A stretch of DNA of 64,000 nt, from positions 186,001-250,000 of the forward strand of contig NZ_JBFRFB010000002.1 of assembly GCF_052114605.1 (NCBI RefSeq), given 5' to 3'. Below the pieces are notes generated by a model. That model was not told the origin of the DNA. It made no database searches and worked only from the letters and a program-made list of their open reading frames with translations. Shown piece by piece: positions 33,252 to 40,776 of this stretch (positions are counted from its first letter, which is position 1; every line of letters starts with the position of its first letter). Both the position numbers and the translations under genes were made by a program. This DNA is from Microvirga sp052114605. GTDB lineage: Bacteria > Pseudomonadota > Alphaproteobacteria > Rhizobiales > Beijerinckiaceae.

Positions 33252-33276
33252 AACCATTAGAAGCGCGGCAGGTTCC
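33252..33276 (-). promoter_or_regulatory. EcfG-type promoter (one -10 mismatch)
   Basis: On the minus strand GGAAC-N16-GGTT, one base from CGTT and still within the GGAAC-N18-TT form described for RpoE2. It lies 29 bases before the first gene of the envelope operon. Confidence 0.65.
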
Positions 33277-33330
33277 GAAACGTGCACGTGTCTTTCACCC
33301 TGAATCAACAGAGTTTTTGACCGTTCGGGA

Positions 33331-33717
33331 CTAACGGGTGGATGCCAGCCAGTCGACGAGATCGGCGACCTTCCTGCGCGCTTCGTCATCTTTCAGGCCC
33401 ACGAAGCTGCGCACGAGGCGGTCGCTCTCGGGGATGGTAAGAAATTCGGCCATGATGCTGTTGCCGGAAAAGCCCCCGGCCCGCAGCCCCGGAATGCCTT
33501 CGAAGAAGAAGTCGATGCCCACATCGAGGATGCCTGCGATACTGAGAAGGCGGCTTGCTCCGATCCGGTTGATGCCCTTCTCGTATTTCTGGACCTGCTG
33601 GAAGGTGAGCCCCAGAGCCTCGGCAAGCTTCTCCTGGCTCATGCCAAGCATAACTCGTCGGGCCCGGACCCGACTCCCAATATGCCTATCGGTGGGGTTG
33701 GGTGACTTCTGCTGCAA
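33331..33717 (-). CDS. XRE-family helix-turn-helix regulator
   Basis: 128 residues. The Cro/C1-type domain occupies residues 12-68: IGSRVRARRVMLGMSQEKLA, EALGLTFQQVQKYEKGINRI, and ASRLLSIAGILDVGIDFFFE. The C-terminal half is a short helical region with ESDRLVRSFVGLKDDEARRK. Such proteins are frequent in Rhizobiales and usually repress nearby genes. It is divergent from the luxR gene, so control of quorum sensing is possible, but nothing shows it directly. Confidence 0.92.
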   Translation of the reverse strand: MQQKSPNPTDRHIGSRVRARRVMLGMSQEKLAEALGLTFQQVQKYEKGINRIGASRLLSIAGILDVGIDFFFEGIPGLRAGGFSGNSIMAEFLTIPESDRLVRSFVGLKDDEARRKVADLVDWLASTR

Positions 33718-33825
33718 CCGCGCCTCCTAGCGCTCCTCAAGTTTGGACGAATATACCGCTTTTAAAACTTATGGTAGCTTTGATATAATATGCAGCTGTT
33801 AATAGAGAAGCGACTGAGGGCACCA

Positions 33826-34557
33826 ATGTCTAGTCATGGCTTCGACCATGCCACTGAAGCTTTTGAATTCATTGGTAAATTAGATCAAATTCCGTCCGCG
33901 CAGGGCGTTATCGGCGCCATGGAGCGGTCCCTCGCCTTGTTCGGCTTCGAAAATTTCATCATGACTGGCCTTCCCCATCATGACCAAAGGATTGAAAGCC
34001 TTGTTCTCCTGAAGAAGTGGCCGCTTGAATGGTATCAGCGCTACACTCAGCAAGGTTATGCCCAGCATGACCCCATTATTCAGCTGTGCCGCCAGACAGT
34101 CCAACCTTTCGAGTGGTCCGAGGCTCTTTATGACCCTGAGCAGAATCCCAAAGCTCACGAGATCATGAAAGAGGCCGTCGCGTTTGGGATGAGGGCAGGC
34201 TATTGCCTACCCATCCATGGCTTGAACGGCTATGAAGCCTGCCTGTCCATGAGCGGCTCCCATCTGGACCTGACGCCCCAAACTAAGCCCGCCATACATC
34301 TGATGGCCATGTACGCTTTCGAGCGCGTCCGAACTATCCTGGCACCTATCCCACGAACCAACCCTCTGACCGCGCGCGAGCAGGAAACGCTTCGTTGGGC
34401 TGCCATGGGAAAATCTGCGGCCGATACGGGAGAAATCCTCGGCGTGACGGAGCGTACAATTACCGCCCATGTTACGAGTGCCTGCCTAAAGCTGAGCGCC
34501 GCCAATAAAACCCATGCCGTGGCACGGGCGCTACAGCATCGGCTTATCCAGATGTGA
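33826..34557 (+). CDS. LuxR-type quorum-sensing regulator
   Basis: 243 residues from the ATG at 33826, which has GAGGG six bases upstream. The in-frame ATG at 33790 lies within a few bases of a TATAAT box (33782-33787) and would not be translated from that promoter. The N-terminal autoinducer-binding domain has the conserved Trp, Tyr and Asp in WYQRYTQQGYAQHDPII. The C-terminal LuxR helix-turn-helix has LTAREQETLRWAAMGKSAAD and ILGVTERTITAHVTSACLKL. luxI follows at 82 bases with a lux box between them, so it probably activates luxI when bound to its acyl-homoserine lactone. Confidence 0.94.
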   Translation: MSSHGFDHATEAFEFIGKLDQIPSAQGVIGAMERSLALFGFENFIMTGLPHHDQRIESLVLLKKWPLEWYQRYTQQGYAQHDPIIQLCRQTVQPFEWSEALYDPEQNPKAHEIMKEAVAFGMRAGYCLPIHGLNGYEACLSMSGSHLDLTPQTKPAIHLMAMYAFERVRTILAPIPRTNPLTAREQETLRWAAMGKSAADTGEILGVTERTITAHVTSACLKLSAANKTHAVARALQHRLIQM

Positions 34558-34566
34558 CGTCGCCGC

Positions 34567-34586
34567 ACCTGTAATTTCCTACAATA
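34567..34586 (+). promoter_or_regulatory. lux box between luxR and luxI
   Basis: ACCTGTA-N6-TACAATA. The left half is identical to the canonical lux box ACCTGTA and the TGTA-N6-TACA core is perfectly symmetric; the right flank diverges. It lies 53 bases before the luxI start, the usual place for LuxR-dependent activation. Confidence 0.75.
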
Positions 34587-34638
34587 TTCAAACGACCCCC
34601 AATGTGGACATTGTTACTCCAAATATGGAGGAGCAAAT

Positions 34639-35283
34639 ATGTCCTTAATTCAGGTTGTTCGGGGCAAAGACGCCAAGGTTCACGCAGGTCTTCTGGACGA
34701 ATATTTTCGATTAAGGCACAAAGTCTTTGTCGGAGAACGGCAATGGCAAGCTTTGAAACGCCCGGACGAACGGGACATCGATGCTTACGACAACGCCCAC
34801 GCAACATATCTGATCGCCTTGGATGAAGGGAAGGTCATCGGAGGATTACGGCTCTATCCGACCCTGCTGCCTCACATGATCAGCGAGTTCTTTCCTTTCC
34901 TCGTTCAAGAAAAGGAAGTCCTTTCAGGCGAAAGCATCCTTGAATGCACTCGGTATTTCATCGTGAGAGAGCGGCGCACTGGCAGAACGGATTGCCGGTT
35001 GCTGGCGGCGTTCCAGAAATATTGCCTTGAGGAGAGAGTGACTGAAGTCACGGTTGTTGTTGAGATGTGGTGGCTGCCCCGATGGCAGCAGGCGGGCTTC
35101 AAGGTTCGTCCTTTAGGACTGCCGCAGTTGATCGAGGGCCAGCCTTGCATTGCCGCAGCCATTCAGATCTCCGAGCAAAGCCTTGCTCATGTCAGCAGGC
35201 TTGCGGGGCTGCGCTCACCTTACCTTGTTCGACACGACACCGACCTCTCCATTCTCGATCGGGTGCCGAATGTCGCGGCCTGA
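34639..35283 (+). CDS. Acyl-homoserine-lactone synthase, LuxI family
   Basis: 214 residues. Makes the acyl-homoserine lactone signal from SAM and an acyl carrier. Family-invariant positions are visible: Arg and Phe in YFRLRHKVFVGERQW (with the Trp), the acidic pair in DERDIDAYDN, and Arg in KVIGGLRLYPT; ESILECTRYFI supplies the conserved Glu and Arg. AGGAG precedes the ATG by seven bases. Acyl chain length cannot be read from sequence. The last 14 bases overlap a small downstream ORF. Confidence 0.95.
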   Translation: MSLIQVVRGKDAKVHAGLLDEYFRLRHKVFVGERQWQALKRPDERDIDAYDNAHATYLIALDEGKVIGGLRLYPTLLPHMISEFFPFLVQEKEVLSGESILECTRYFIVRERRTGRTDCRLLAAFQKYCLEERVTEVTVVVEMWWLPRWQQAGFKVRPLGLPQLIEGQPCIAAAIQISEQSLAHVSRLAGLRSPYLVRHDTDLSILDRVPNVAA

Positions 35284-35518
35284 GGAGAAGCTGCCCCTCG
35301 CCTCTTTCGTGCAGGAAGAGATGATTGAGAACCTCAGCGAGAGCCTTGCTCAACTTCTCGGCACCTTGCCGCCTCTCGCGCGTCTCAGGCTTCTTGCCTT
35401 CATGCATCTGGTGGAGAACCCGGATACGATGAAAGCGACGCTGGAGATCGAACCTTCCGGCATCATGCGCCTGACCCTCGATACGATTGTGGCACCGTGC
35501 AGGGCGCATCAGCATTGA
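35270..35518 (+). CDS. Small ORF translationally coupled to luxI
   Basis: 82 residues from an ATG inside the last codons of luxI, which overlaps it by 14 bases. A GAATGTC context gives no separate ribosome site, so expression probably depends on luxI translation. The protein is helical with a Leu-rich centre (MIENLSESLAQLLGTLPPLA, then RLRLLAFMHLVENPDTMKAT) and ends LEIEPSGIMRLTLDTIVAPC. No family recognised. Its steady coding character and a hairpin just after the stop suggest it is real. It could modulate the synthase or the signal response; that is only a guess. Confidence 0.7.
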   Translation: MSRPEEKLPLASFVQEEMIENLSESLAQLLGTLPPLARLRLLAFMHLVENPDTMKATLEIEPSGIMRLTLDTIVAPCRAHQH

Positions 35519-35529
35519 TCTGATATAGA

Positions 35530-35560
35530 CGAAGCCCCGCCCAACTCGGGCGGGGCTTCG
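35530..35560. terminator. Hairpin between convergent luxI operon and ferritin-like gene
   Basis: CGAAGCCCCGCCC, loop AACTC and GGGCGGGGCTTCG form a perfect 13-bp GC-rich stem. No T-run follows on either strand, so termination efficiency is uncertain. Confidence 0.65.
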
Positions 35561-35574
35561 GATGGGTTCCTTAA

Positions 35575-36069
35575 TCAGGCTGCCTTGGTGTTGACGCGGG
35601 CTTCGGCGAGCTTGGTGAGCAGAAGATCGGTCTTCTTCTCCTCTTCCAGGTTCTGCTCGATAAGCTTCACGGCATCGCGCAGGCCGAGTTCTCCCGCCCA
35701 GGTCTTCAGGGAGCCGTAGCGGGTGATTTCATAATGCTCGACGGCTTGCGCGGCGGCGAGAATGCCGGCGTCGAGAGCCGGGCTCTCGGCGAAGTCTTCC
35801 ATGACTTCCTTGCCTTCCTCGATGATGCCGTTGATGGCCTCGCATTGAACGCCGCGAGCGGCCTTGCCGAGGATCTGGAACACCTGCTCAAGGCGCTCGA
35901 TCTGGCCTTCCGTTTCATCGCGGTGCTTCTCGAAGGCAAGCCGCAGCTCTTCGGATTCCGCCGCCTTGGCCATCTTCGGCAGAGCCTTCAGGATCTGCTT
36001 TTCTGCGTAATACACGTCCTTCAGGGTGTGAAGGAAAAGGTCTTCAAGGGTCTTCTCTTTGGCTGCCAT
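35575..36069 (-). CDS. Ferritin-like YciE/YciF (DUF892) protein, copy 1
   Basis: 164 residues from the ATG at 36069 with GGAG seven bases upstream. Four-helix DUF892 domain: LEDLFLHTLKDVYYAEKQIL, LAFEKHRDETEGQIERLEQV, and AAAQAVEHYEITRYGSLKTW. The Glu and His residues of the second and third stretches form the likely di-iron site. E. coli YciE and YciF are RpoS-linked stress proteins, and a perfect EcfG-type promoter here is consistent. A paralogue sits at 48892-49395 and ends in the same VNTKAA/INTKAA tail. Confidence 0.92.
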   Translation of the reverse strand: MAAKEKTLEDLFLHTLKDVYYAEKQILKALPKMAKAAESEELRLAFEKHRDETEGQIERLEQVFQILGKAARGVQCEAINGIIEEGKEVMEDFAESPALDAGILAAAQAVEHYEITRYGSLKTWAGELGLRDAVKLIEQNLEEEKKTDLLLTKLAEARVNTKAA

Positions 36070-36099
36070 CTCACAACTCCTTGGCTTTAGAGTTGACTC

Positions 36100-36124
36100 A
36101 ACGATGGCCAAGTTTCCCAGTTCC
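36100..36124 (-). promoter_or_regulatory. EcfG-type (general stress) promoter, perfect match
   Basis: On the minus strand GGAAC-N16-CGTT, 31 bases before the ferritin-like gene at 36069. It is back-to-back with the rightward promoter at 36153. Confidence 0.8.
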
Positions 36125-36152
36125 CTCAGATTAGACTCTTCCCACAACGAGC

Positions 36153-36178
36153 GGAACAACACCCTTCCGCGTCGCGTT
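36153..36178 (+). promoter_or_regulatory. EcfG-type (general stress) promoter, perfect match, N17
   Basis: GGAAC-N17-CGTT on the plus strand, 72 bases before the small membrane protein at 36250. Together with the minus-strand copy at 36100 it forms a divergent stress promoter pair. Confidence 0.7.
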
Positions 36179-36249
36179 CGGCCTGCGCATTCCCTGCTCA
36201 GTTTGCAGGGATCAAGCCTGGCGAAGATGCCGGCCACAGGAGATCATGG

Positions 36250-36477
36250 ATGAGTGAAGAACAGAATCTGAGCACCGTCGAGCGTGGCGCCTATATGGTG
36301 GTGGGACTCGGTCTTGCCGCCGCGGCGGCGAAGCCGCGCCCTAATCCGCTCTTGAACCTGCTGGCGCTTGCCGGCGGCTCGTATCTCGCCTGGCGTGGAT
36401 ATGTGGGCAACTGCCCAGTCAAAGCGGCATTGGCCGGCTCCCATGATGAAGCCGGCCAATTGAGCCATCATCGCTGA
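36250..36477 (+). CDS. Small DUF2892-like membrane protein
   Basis: 75 residues. A polar N-terminus (MSEEQNLSTVERGAYMVVG) runs into two hydrophobic segments (GAYMVVGLGLAAAAA and LLNLLALAGGSYLAWRGYVG) and then NCPVKAAL, the NCxxKxxL-type tail of DUF2892/YgaP-C proteins. GGAG precedes the start. Divergent from the ferritin-like gene and apparently coregulated with it. Function unknown. Confidence 0.8.
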   Translation: MSEEQNLSTVERGAYMVVGLGLAAAAAKPRPNPLLNLLALAGGSYLAWRGYVGNCPVKAALAGSHDEAGQLSHHR

Positions 36478-36530
36478 TCAAGCTGCGTGGGCTGTGCCTC
36501 AAGCGCGGCCCACTCGCTCTTCATTCAAGA

Positions 36531-36800
36531 TCAGTAGGTCGTCGTGGAACGGCCGCGACCTGCGATCATGCCATAGATGAACAGGACGATGATTGCGCCC
36601 ACAATGGCGCCGATGAAGTTAGCGCCGTCATCGGGCCCGTACCAGCCGACTGCCCGTCCGAGATAGGTCGCCACCACGGCGCCGACGATGCCGAGAATGG
36701 TGGTGAGGATGAAGCCTGACGGCTCGTTGCGGCCGGGCATGATCCACTTGGCGATGAGGCCGGCCACGAAGCCGATGATGATGGTCCAGATGATAGTCAT
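36531..36800 (-). CDS. GlsB/YeaQ/YmgE family stress membrane protein
   Basis: 89 residues from the ATG at 36800. Three hydrophobic, Gly-rich helices: IIWTIIIGFVAGLIAKWIMP, GFILTTILGIVGAVVATYLG and FIGAIVGAIIVLFIYGMIAG. This is the transglycosylase-associated protein family (not itself an enzyme), stress-induced in many bacteria. A promoter resembling the EcfG type lies 34 bases upstream. Confidence 0.92.
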   Translation of the reverse strand: MTIIWTIIIGFVAGLIAKWIMPGRNEPSGFILTTILGIVGAVVATYLGRAVGWYGPDDGANFIGAIVGAIIVLFIYGMIAGRGRSTTTY

Positions 36801-36833
36801 GGCGAGTTCCTTGCAGGTGTTGCCTTCACAAGC

Positions 36834-36858
36834 AACGCGCATCCCCGGCTAAGGTTGC
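36834..36858 (-). promoter_or_regulatory. EcfG-like promoter (one -35 mismatch)
   Basis: On the minus strand GCAAC-N16-CGTT, one base from consensus, 34 bases before the GlsB/YeaQ gene. Confidence 0.5.
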
Positions 36859-36958
36859 GGCTGAACTGAGGCATCGCTAGCCATTTTTCATCTTCTTGCC
36901 TCAGTTGAGGTGGACGCTCCGCCTCAGGCCATTGACCAATGGAATGGAGACGCACGAC

Positions 36959-37126
36959 ATGGATTCCGCCAATACCCCGTGGACCTATGAAGCTGTCCAA
37001 GCACTCAAGGCTCTGGCTCGCGAAGGCATGCCCGCCTCCGTCATCAGCCTGAAGCTGAAGCGTTCCATTACGGATGTCCGAGCCAAGCTCAGCGACCTCG
37101 GGATCACTCCTGCGGTAGAGGCCTGA
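36959..37126 (+). CDS. Mini GcrA/SANT-like helix-turn-helix protein
   Basis: 55 residues from the ATG at 36959; an in-frame ATG at 36944 is an alternative with GGAG upstream. Nearly the whole protein is one small domain: WTYEAVQALKALAREGMPAS, then VISLKLKRSITDVRAKLSDL. This is the WTxExxxxLxxLxxxGxSAxxIAxxLxxTxxAVRxKxxxL pattern of GcrA N-termini and Myb/SANT-like domains in alphaproteobacteria. The GcrA C-terminus that contacts sigma-70 is absent. It probably binds DNA, but target and role are unknown. Confidence 0.75.
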   Translation: MDSANTPWTYEAVQALKALAREGMPASVISLKLKRSITDVRAKLSDLGITPAVEA

Positions 37127-37192
37127 GGCCCATCGCGGAAGCGCAGCAACACGATCTCCGTGAGGCGCTGCGCTTCTTTCCCATCGGCGCAT

Positions 37193-38005
37193 CTAACGCC
37201 AGCTTATTTCGAACATCGCGATCGGCAGCGCGAACCCCTTCAGGTTGCGATGCCCGAGACGGGTTATCTCGAACCGGTCCGACACCAGTCCTGAGACCGC
37301 CTCCGACACCACGATGCTGTCTGGTTCTGCATTCTGACACAGGCGCGCCGCCATCTGTACGGTCGCGCCGAACAGATCGTTACTGTCGGCGATGGGCTCT
37401 CCCGCATCGAGCCCGATCCGCACCTGCAGCTTTTCCCGGCTTGCCAGATTGAAGGCATCGAATGCCTGCTGGATGGACCTGGCGCATTCCACGGCCGCCT
37501 CGATCTCGTCGAATGAGGCCATGATTCCGTCACCCGTGTGCTTGACCTCGCGACCGCCCTTGTCCTTCAGCGCACGCCGGACCAGGGCGTCGTGTGCCCG
37601 TACCATCTCCACCGCCCTCACATCGCCCAACCGGGCCGTCATCGCGGTCGAATCGACAATATCCGTGAACATGATCGTGCGGTGCGCCGGGTCGACCGTT
37701 GTTTCCGCATGAGGGTGCATGGGCGAAGGATCGGAGACGCGCCCCAGGAAGGCCTCGACCGCCGACAGATCGACCTCGATCACATCCTTAGGAATATTGC
37801 CGTGAGCCTCATCATGGACCCGCACCGCCATGTCGATACTCGGCGCATCGATGAGACAGAACGCCGTGCCCCGCGTCTCGTCGAACCAGTAGGTCAGGAA
37901 CCGGACGCCATATTGCTCTTGAAGGTCGAGGTCCTTGCGATGCGCCTCCGCGATATCGAGGGCGGTCAGGCCCTTCAGATTATGGCGGTCCAAGAAGATG
38001 GGCAT
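37193..38005 (-). CDS. DUF4242 - adenylate/guanylate cyclase (class III) fusion
   Basis: 270 residues from the ATG at 38005, with AGGAGG six bases upstream. Residues 1-85 are a DUF4242 ferredoxin-like domain (FLDRHNLKGLTALDIAEAHR and TRGTAFCLIDAPSIDMAVRV). Residues 105-270 are a class III nucleotide cyclase catalytic domain: RTIMFTDIVDSTAMTARLGD with the first metal Asp, VKHTGDGIMASFDEIEAAVE with the second, and IGLDAGEPIADSNDLFGATV. Soluble, no membrane segment. The substrate-selecting residues suggest cAMP but I cannot be certain. Proteins of this layout are widespread and largely uncharacterised. Confidence 0.9.
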   Translation of the reverse strand: MPIFLDRHNLKGLTALDIAEAHRKDLDLQEQYGVRFLTYWFDETRGTAFCLIDAPSIDMAVRVHDEAHGNIPKDVIEVDLSAVEAFLGRVSDPSPMHPHAETTVDPAHRTIMFTDIVDSTAMTARLGDVRAVEMVRAHDALVRRALKDKGGREVKHTGDGIMASFDEIEAAVECARSIQQAFDAFNLASREKLQVRIGLDAGEPIADSNDLFGATVQMAARLCQNAEPDSIVVSEAVSGLVSDRFEITRLGHRNLKGFALPIAMFEISWR

Positions 38006-38101
38006 GAAAGCCTCCTCACTTCTCGCGGTGCAGTCTACACGTCTCAACCGAAGGTGGGGACTGCTTTTTAGACACCCGAAAGAGAGCGCTTCGAGCTTCG
38101 C

Positions 38102-38539
38102 TCAGCCCTTGTACGCCACAAGAACCGCGCCGAGTGCGATGAGCATGACGCCGAGCCAGTTCGGCATCGAGAGCTTCTCGCCCAGGAACGCCACTCCAAT
38201 CAGAGCGACGAGGACGACGCTCATCTTATCGATGGGCGCGACCCGCGCGGCATCGCCGAGCTTGAGCGCTCGAAAGTAGCAGATCCATGAAGCGCCTGTT
38301 GCCAGTCCGGAGAGAAGGAGGAAAACATAGCTGCGGCCCGAAACCGATCCCAGCGGTTGCCATTGCCCCGTCGCGACAAGAATGAGGCCGAGCGCGCACA
38401 GGATCACGATGGTCCGGATGAAAGTCGCGAAATCGGAATTGACGTTCTCGATACCGACCTTCGCAAAAATGGCGGTCAACGCGGCGAAGGCCGCAGAAAG
38501 CAGAGCCCAGAACTGCCAGGACAGGAGAACCGGCTTCAT
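38102..38539 (-). CDS. EamA-family transporter, single-domain
   Basis: 145 residues from the ATG at 38539 with AAGG upstream; the frame extends to 38614 but that part has no family sequence. Five predicted helices of one EamA unit: WALLSAAFAALTAIFAKVGI, FIRTIVILCALGLILVATGQ, YVFLLLSGLATGASWICYFR and LGVMLIALGAVLVAYKG, with the DxxxVAPIDKMSVVL motif. Usual EamA proteins hold two such units; these half-size forms act as dimers. Substrate unknown. Confidence 0.9.
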   Translation of the reverse strand: MKPVLLSWQFWALLSAAFAALTAIFAKVGIENVNSDFATFIRTIVILCALGLILVATGQWQPLGSVSGRSYVFLLLSGLATGASWICYFRALKLGDAARVAPIDKMSVVLVALIGVAFLGEKLSMPNWLGVMLIALGAVLVAYKG

Positions 38540-38954
38540 CGCATCACCTTCTCGCTTCATCAGGAAACGTATGCAGAGCGGAATATCGCGGAGCAGGTCA
38601 AGAGAGCACTGCAACCTGCGGCTCCTAGCATCTCAATGCTGCCTTGCAAGAGGTGTTCGTTGCCAAAGACTACTTTGGAATCGTCAGCAAGATGTTCGTT
38701 TTGAAGGAAATCGAGAAAACCATCAGCGCCCATGAGGCGCGCAAAGCCGGTTCGAAGGGCAAGGCCGATGCTGACGATCGGCGGCGTGGCGGCGGTCAGG
38801 ATCTCGCATGAGGATTAAGGCGAGGGAGCCATCGGCTGGCGCCCGCTGACGTCCAGGAATCGAAGCTCCGAAAGGGATGCCTGCGCGCCCCAGATTGACA
38901 GGGTGCTTTCCCGTCCAAACCGTTAGACTTGTAAGGCTTTCAGAAAGGAAAAAA
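38540..38954. other. Intergenic region between EamA gene and tRNA-Arg
   Basis: About 415 bases. It holds one short coding-like fragment (38644-38811, separate entry). I see no promoter or repeat that I can defend. Confidence 0.5.
38644..38811 (+). pseudogene. Short coding-like fragment, possible gene remnant
   Basis: A 55-codon frame (TTG or internal ATG start) reads LQEVFVAKDYFGIVSKMFVL, KEIEKTISAHEARKAGSKGK and a charged Gly/Arg tail before TGA. Codon use is natural, but there is a stop 15 bases upstream, no ribosome site and no recognised family. It may be the 3' end of a deleted gene or a real small protein. Confidence 0.3.
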
Positions 38955-39031
38955 TGGCGCGCCCGAAAGGATTCGAACCTCTGACCCCCAGATTCGTAGT
39001 CTGGTGCTCTATCCAGCTGAGCTACGGGCGC
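38955..39031 (-). tRNA. tRNA-Arg (ACG anticodon)
   Basis: Complete 77-base cloverleaf on the minus strand with encoded CCA. Acceptor GCGCCCG pairs with CGGGCGC, D-arm GCTC/GAGC, anticodon loop CTACGAA with ACG, T-loop TTCGAAT. Reads CGN codons through inosine at the wobble position. Confidence 0.97.
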
Positions 39032-39140
39032 GTAATCGGCAATTCGTTGCGGGGAGCAACATCGGCCGAGGCGGGTGACATAAAAGGTTCTTGAGCCCTT
39101 GGCAAGCCTCCTTTGCAGAGAATTTGCATAAGCTTCGAAA

Positions 39141-40586
39141 TCAGTCGTAGCTGGTAGTGCGATCGGGGATCGTGATGCGGAAACACGTCTTGCCGTTGCG
39201 ATCGTCGAGGAAGATCGTGCCGCCGTGGAGTTGGACCAGCTCCGCGACGATGGTGAGCCCGAGGCCCGTGCCGCCTTTGCGCGTGGAGCCTTGGAACGGC
39301 GTGAAGAGATCGGCGCGAACCCGCTCGGGGATTCCCGGCCCGTTATCCTCAACGAAGATGACAGCGGCATGCCCCTCGCGCTTTGCCGTAACATCGATAC
39401 AGGGCGACCCCTCGGGCGAGCCGGCCTGACTGAGAGCCTGCACCGCGTTGCGGACGAGATTCACAAGGATTCGCGAGAGCTGGTCCTTGTCCGCATCCAC
39501 CATCAGGTCCTGCGGCACATGACAGGCGAACTCGATTCCCACCTCCGGCGCGAGGTCCGTCAGATTCGACAGATCCTCCACGAGCGGCGCCAGGGGAATC
39601 AGTTTGCGTTGCGGGAGAGGCTCCGTGGCACGGCCATAGGCTAGCGTCGTCTCGCAGAACGCGATGGCCCGGTCGAGGGTCGCCACGAGCCGCGGCGCGA
39701 CGCGCTGGGCGGTGTCGTCATTGACGCGCTCCAGCCGGTCGGTGAGCAATTGGGCGGTCGTCAGCATGTTGCGCAGTTCATGGTTGATCTTGCTCACGGC
39801 AAGCCCCAGCTGCGCCAGGCGCCGCTTCTGCCGCAGCTCGTCGGCGAGGGTCGTCTCCATTTTCGCCAGCGCCTGCTCGGCGAGGCCGATCTCGTCGGCG
39901 CGGTCGGTCGGCTGGATCACGCGGGAGGCATCCTCGGGATTGCCCGAGAACTCCGCGATGTTGCCCGTCAGGCGCCGCACAGGCCGCACGATGACCCATT
40001 GCAGGGTCAGGTAAAGGAGGCCCGCCGTGGTGCCCGAAATGAAAAGCGAGAGCAGCAGGATGTTGCGGGAGACGTCGAGCATGGCATCCCGCAAGGGACG
40101 CTGATCGAGGATGATCTCGACGAAATCGACGCCCATGCCGGGACCGATCACACGAATCGGTTTGTCCGTGGGGTTGAACAGCACACTGAAGGCATCCCTG
40201 ACGAGATCGACCCATTTCGCATCCCGCAGGTCGATGCTCTTGCCGACTTCGGGGGGCATGTCGTTGATGGCGAGCAGGCTGCGCCGCCCTCCTCCGCGCA
40301 AGGCGATGGCTCTGGCGCCGACACCTTGCAGGAGGCGCATTTCGAGTTCCTCGGACAGGTTTTCCTCGGGCGCCGCGTCGAGCACCATGGCGGCCACCTG
40401 AGCCGCGGCCAAGCGGTCGCTGAGCCAGGTCAGGCGGAAATTCGCGATGGAGGGCACATAGATGAGCACTTCCGCGATCATCACGAAGAGCACCGTCATC
40501 ATGAGCAGGCGCGCGGAAAGCCCGAACTGGCTCGAAATCCGCCGTCCCCAGGTCTGCCCCGATGTTTGCGGCCGCTCGTAACTCAT
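39141..40586 (-). CDS. Membrane sensor histidine kinase
   Basis: 481 residues. Two membrane helices (LLMMTVLFVMIAEVLIYVPS near residue 25 and ILLLSLFISGTTAGLLYLTL near 180) flank a periplasmic sensor of about 130 residues. A HAMP linker (VRRLTGNIAEFSGNPEDASR) follows, then HisKA with the phospho-His in VSKINHELRNMLTTAQLL. The ATPase shows NLVRNAVQAL (N box), VEDNGPGIPERV (G1) and RKGGTGLGLTIVAEL (G2). No response regulator is adjacent, so it is an orphan kinase. Signal unknown. The gene starts about 190 bases from the VTT gene. Confidence 0.95.
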   Translation of the reverse strand: MSYERPQTSGQTWGRRISSQFGLSARLLMMTVLFVMIAEVLIYVPSIANFRLTWLSDRLAAAQVAAMVLDAAPEENLSEELEMRLLQGVGARAIALRGGGRRSLLAINDMPPEVGKSIDLRDAKWVDLVRDAFSVLFNPTDKPIRVIGPGMGVDFVEIILDQRPLRDAMLDVSRNILLLSLFISGTTAGLLYLTLQWVIVRPVRRLTGNIAEFSGNPEDASRVIQPTDRADEIGLAEQALAKMETTLADELRQKRRLAQLGLAVSKINHELRNMLTTAQLLTDRLERVNDDTAQRVAPRLVATLDRAIAFCETTLAYGRATEPLPQRKLIPLAPLVEDLSNLTDLAPEVGIEFACHVPQDLMVDADKDQLSRILVNLVRNAVQALSQAGSPEGSPCIDVTAKREGHAAVIFVEDNGPGIPERVRADLFTPFQGSTRKGGTGLGLTIVAELVQLHGGTIFLDDRNGKTCFRITIPDRTTSYD

Positions 40587-40776
40587 GCCCGCCTTATCCT
40601 ACGCGGCGATTGAACCTGATCAGACGCCGCACCCCTGGATTCTGAGCCGAAGGCCTCAGAAACTCCACCGCAATGCTCTTCGTCATCTCGGAGAAGGTAG
40701 GGTTACGGATAAACCAAGCCGGCAAGATCGGAAACCTCAATCCCTTCGCGATGGCAAGGACTTGCGGGAAGGATTT

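Noticed and set aside
33790..33825. Upstream ATG of the luxR gene
   Set aside because: It lies within a few bases of the TATAAT box; the ATG at 33826 has a good ribosome site.
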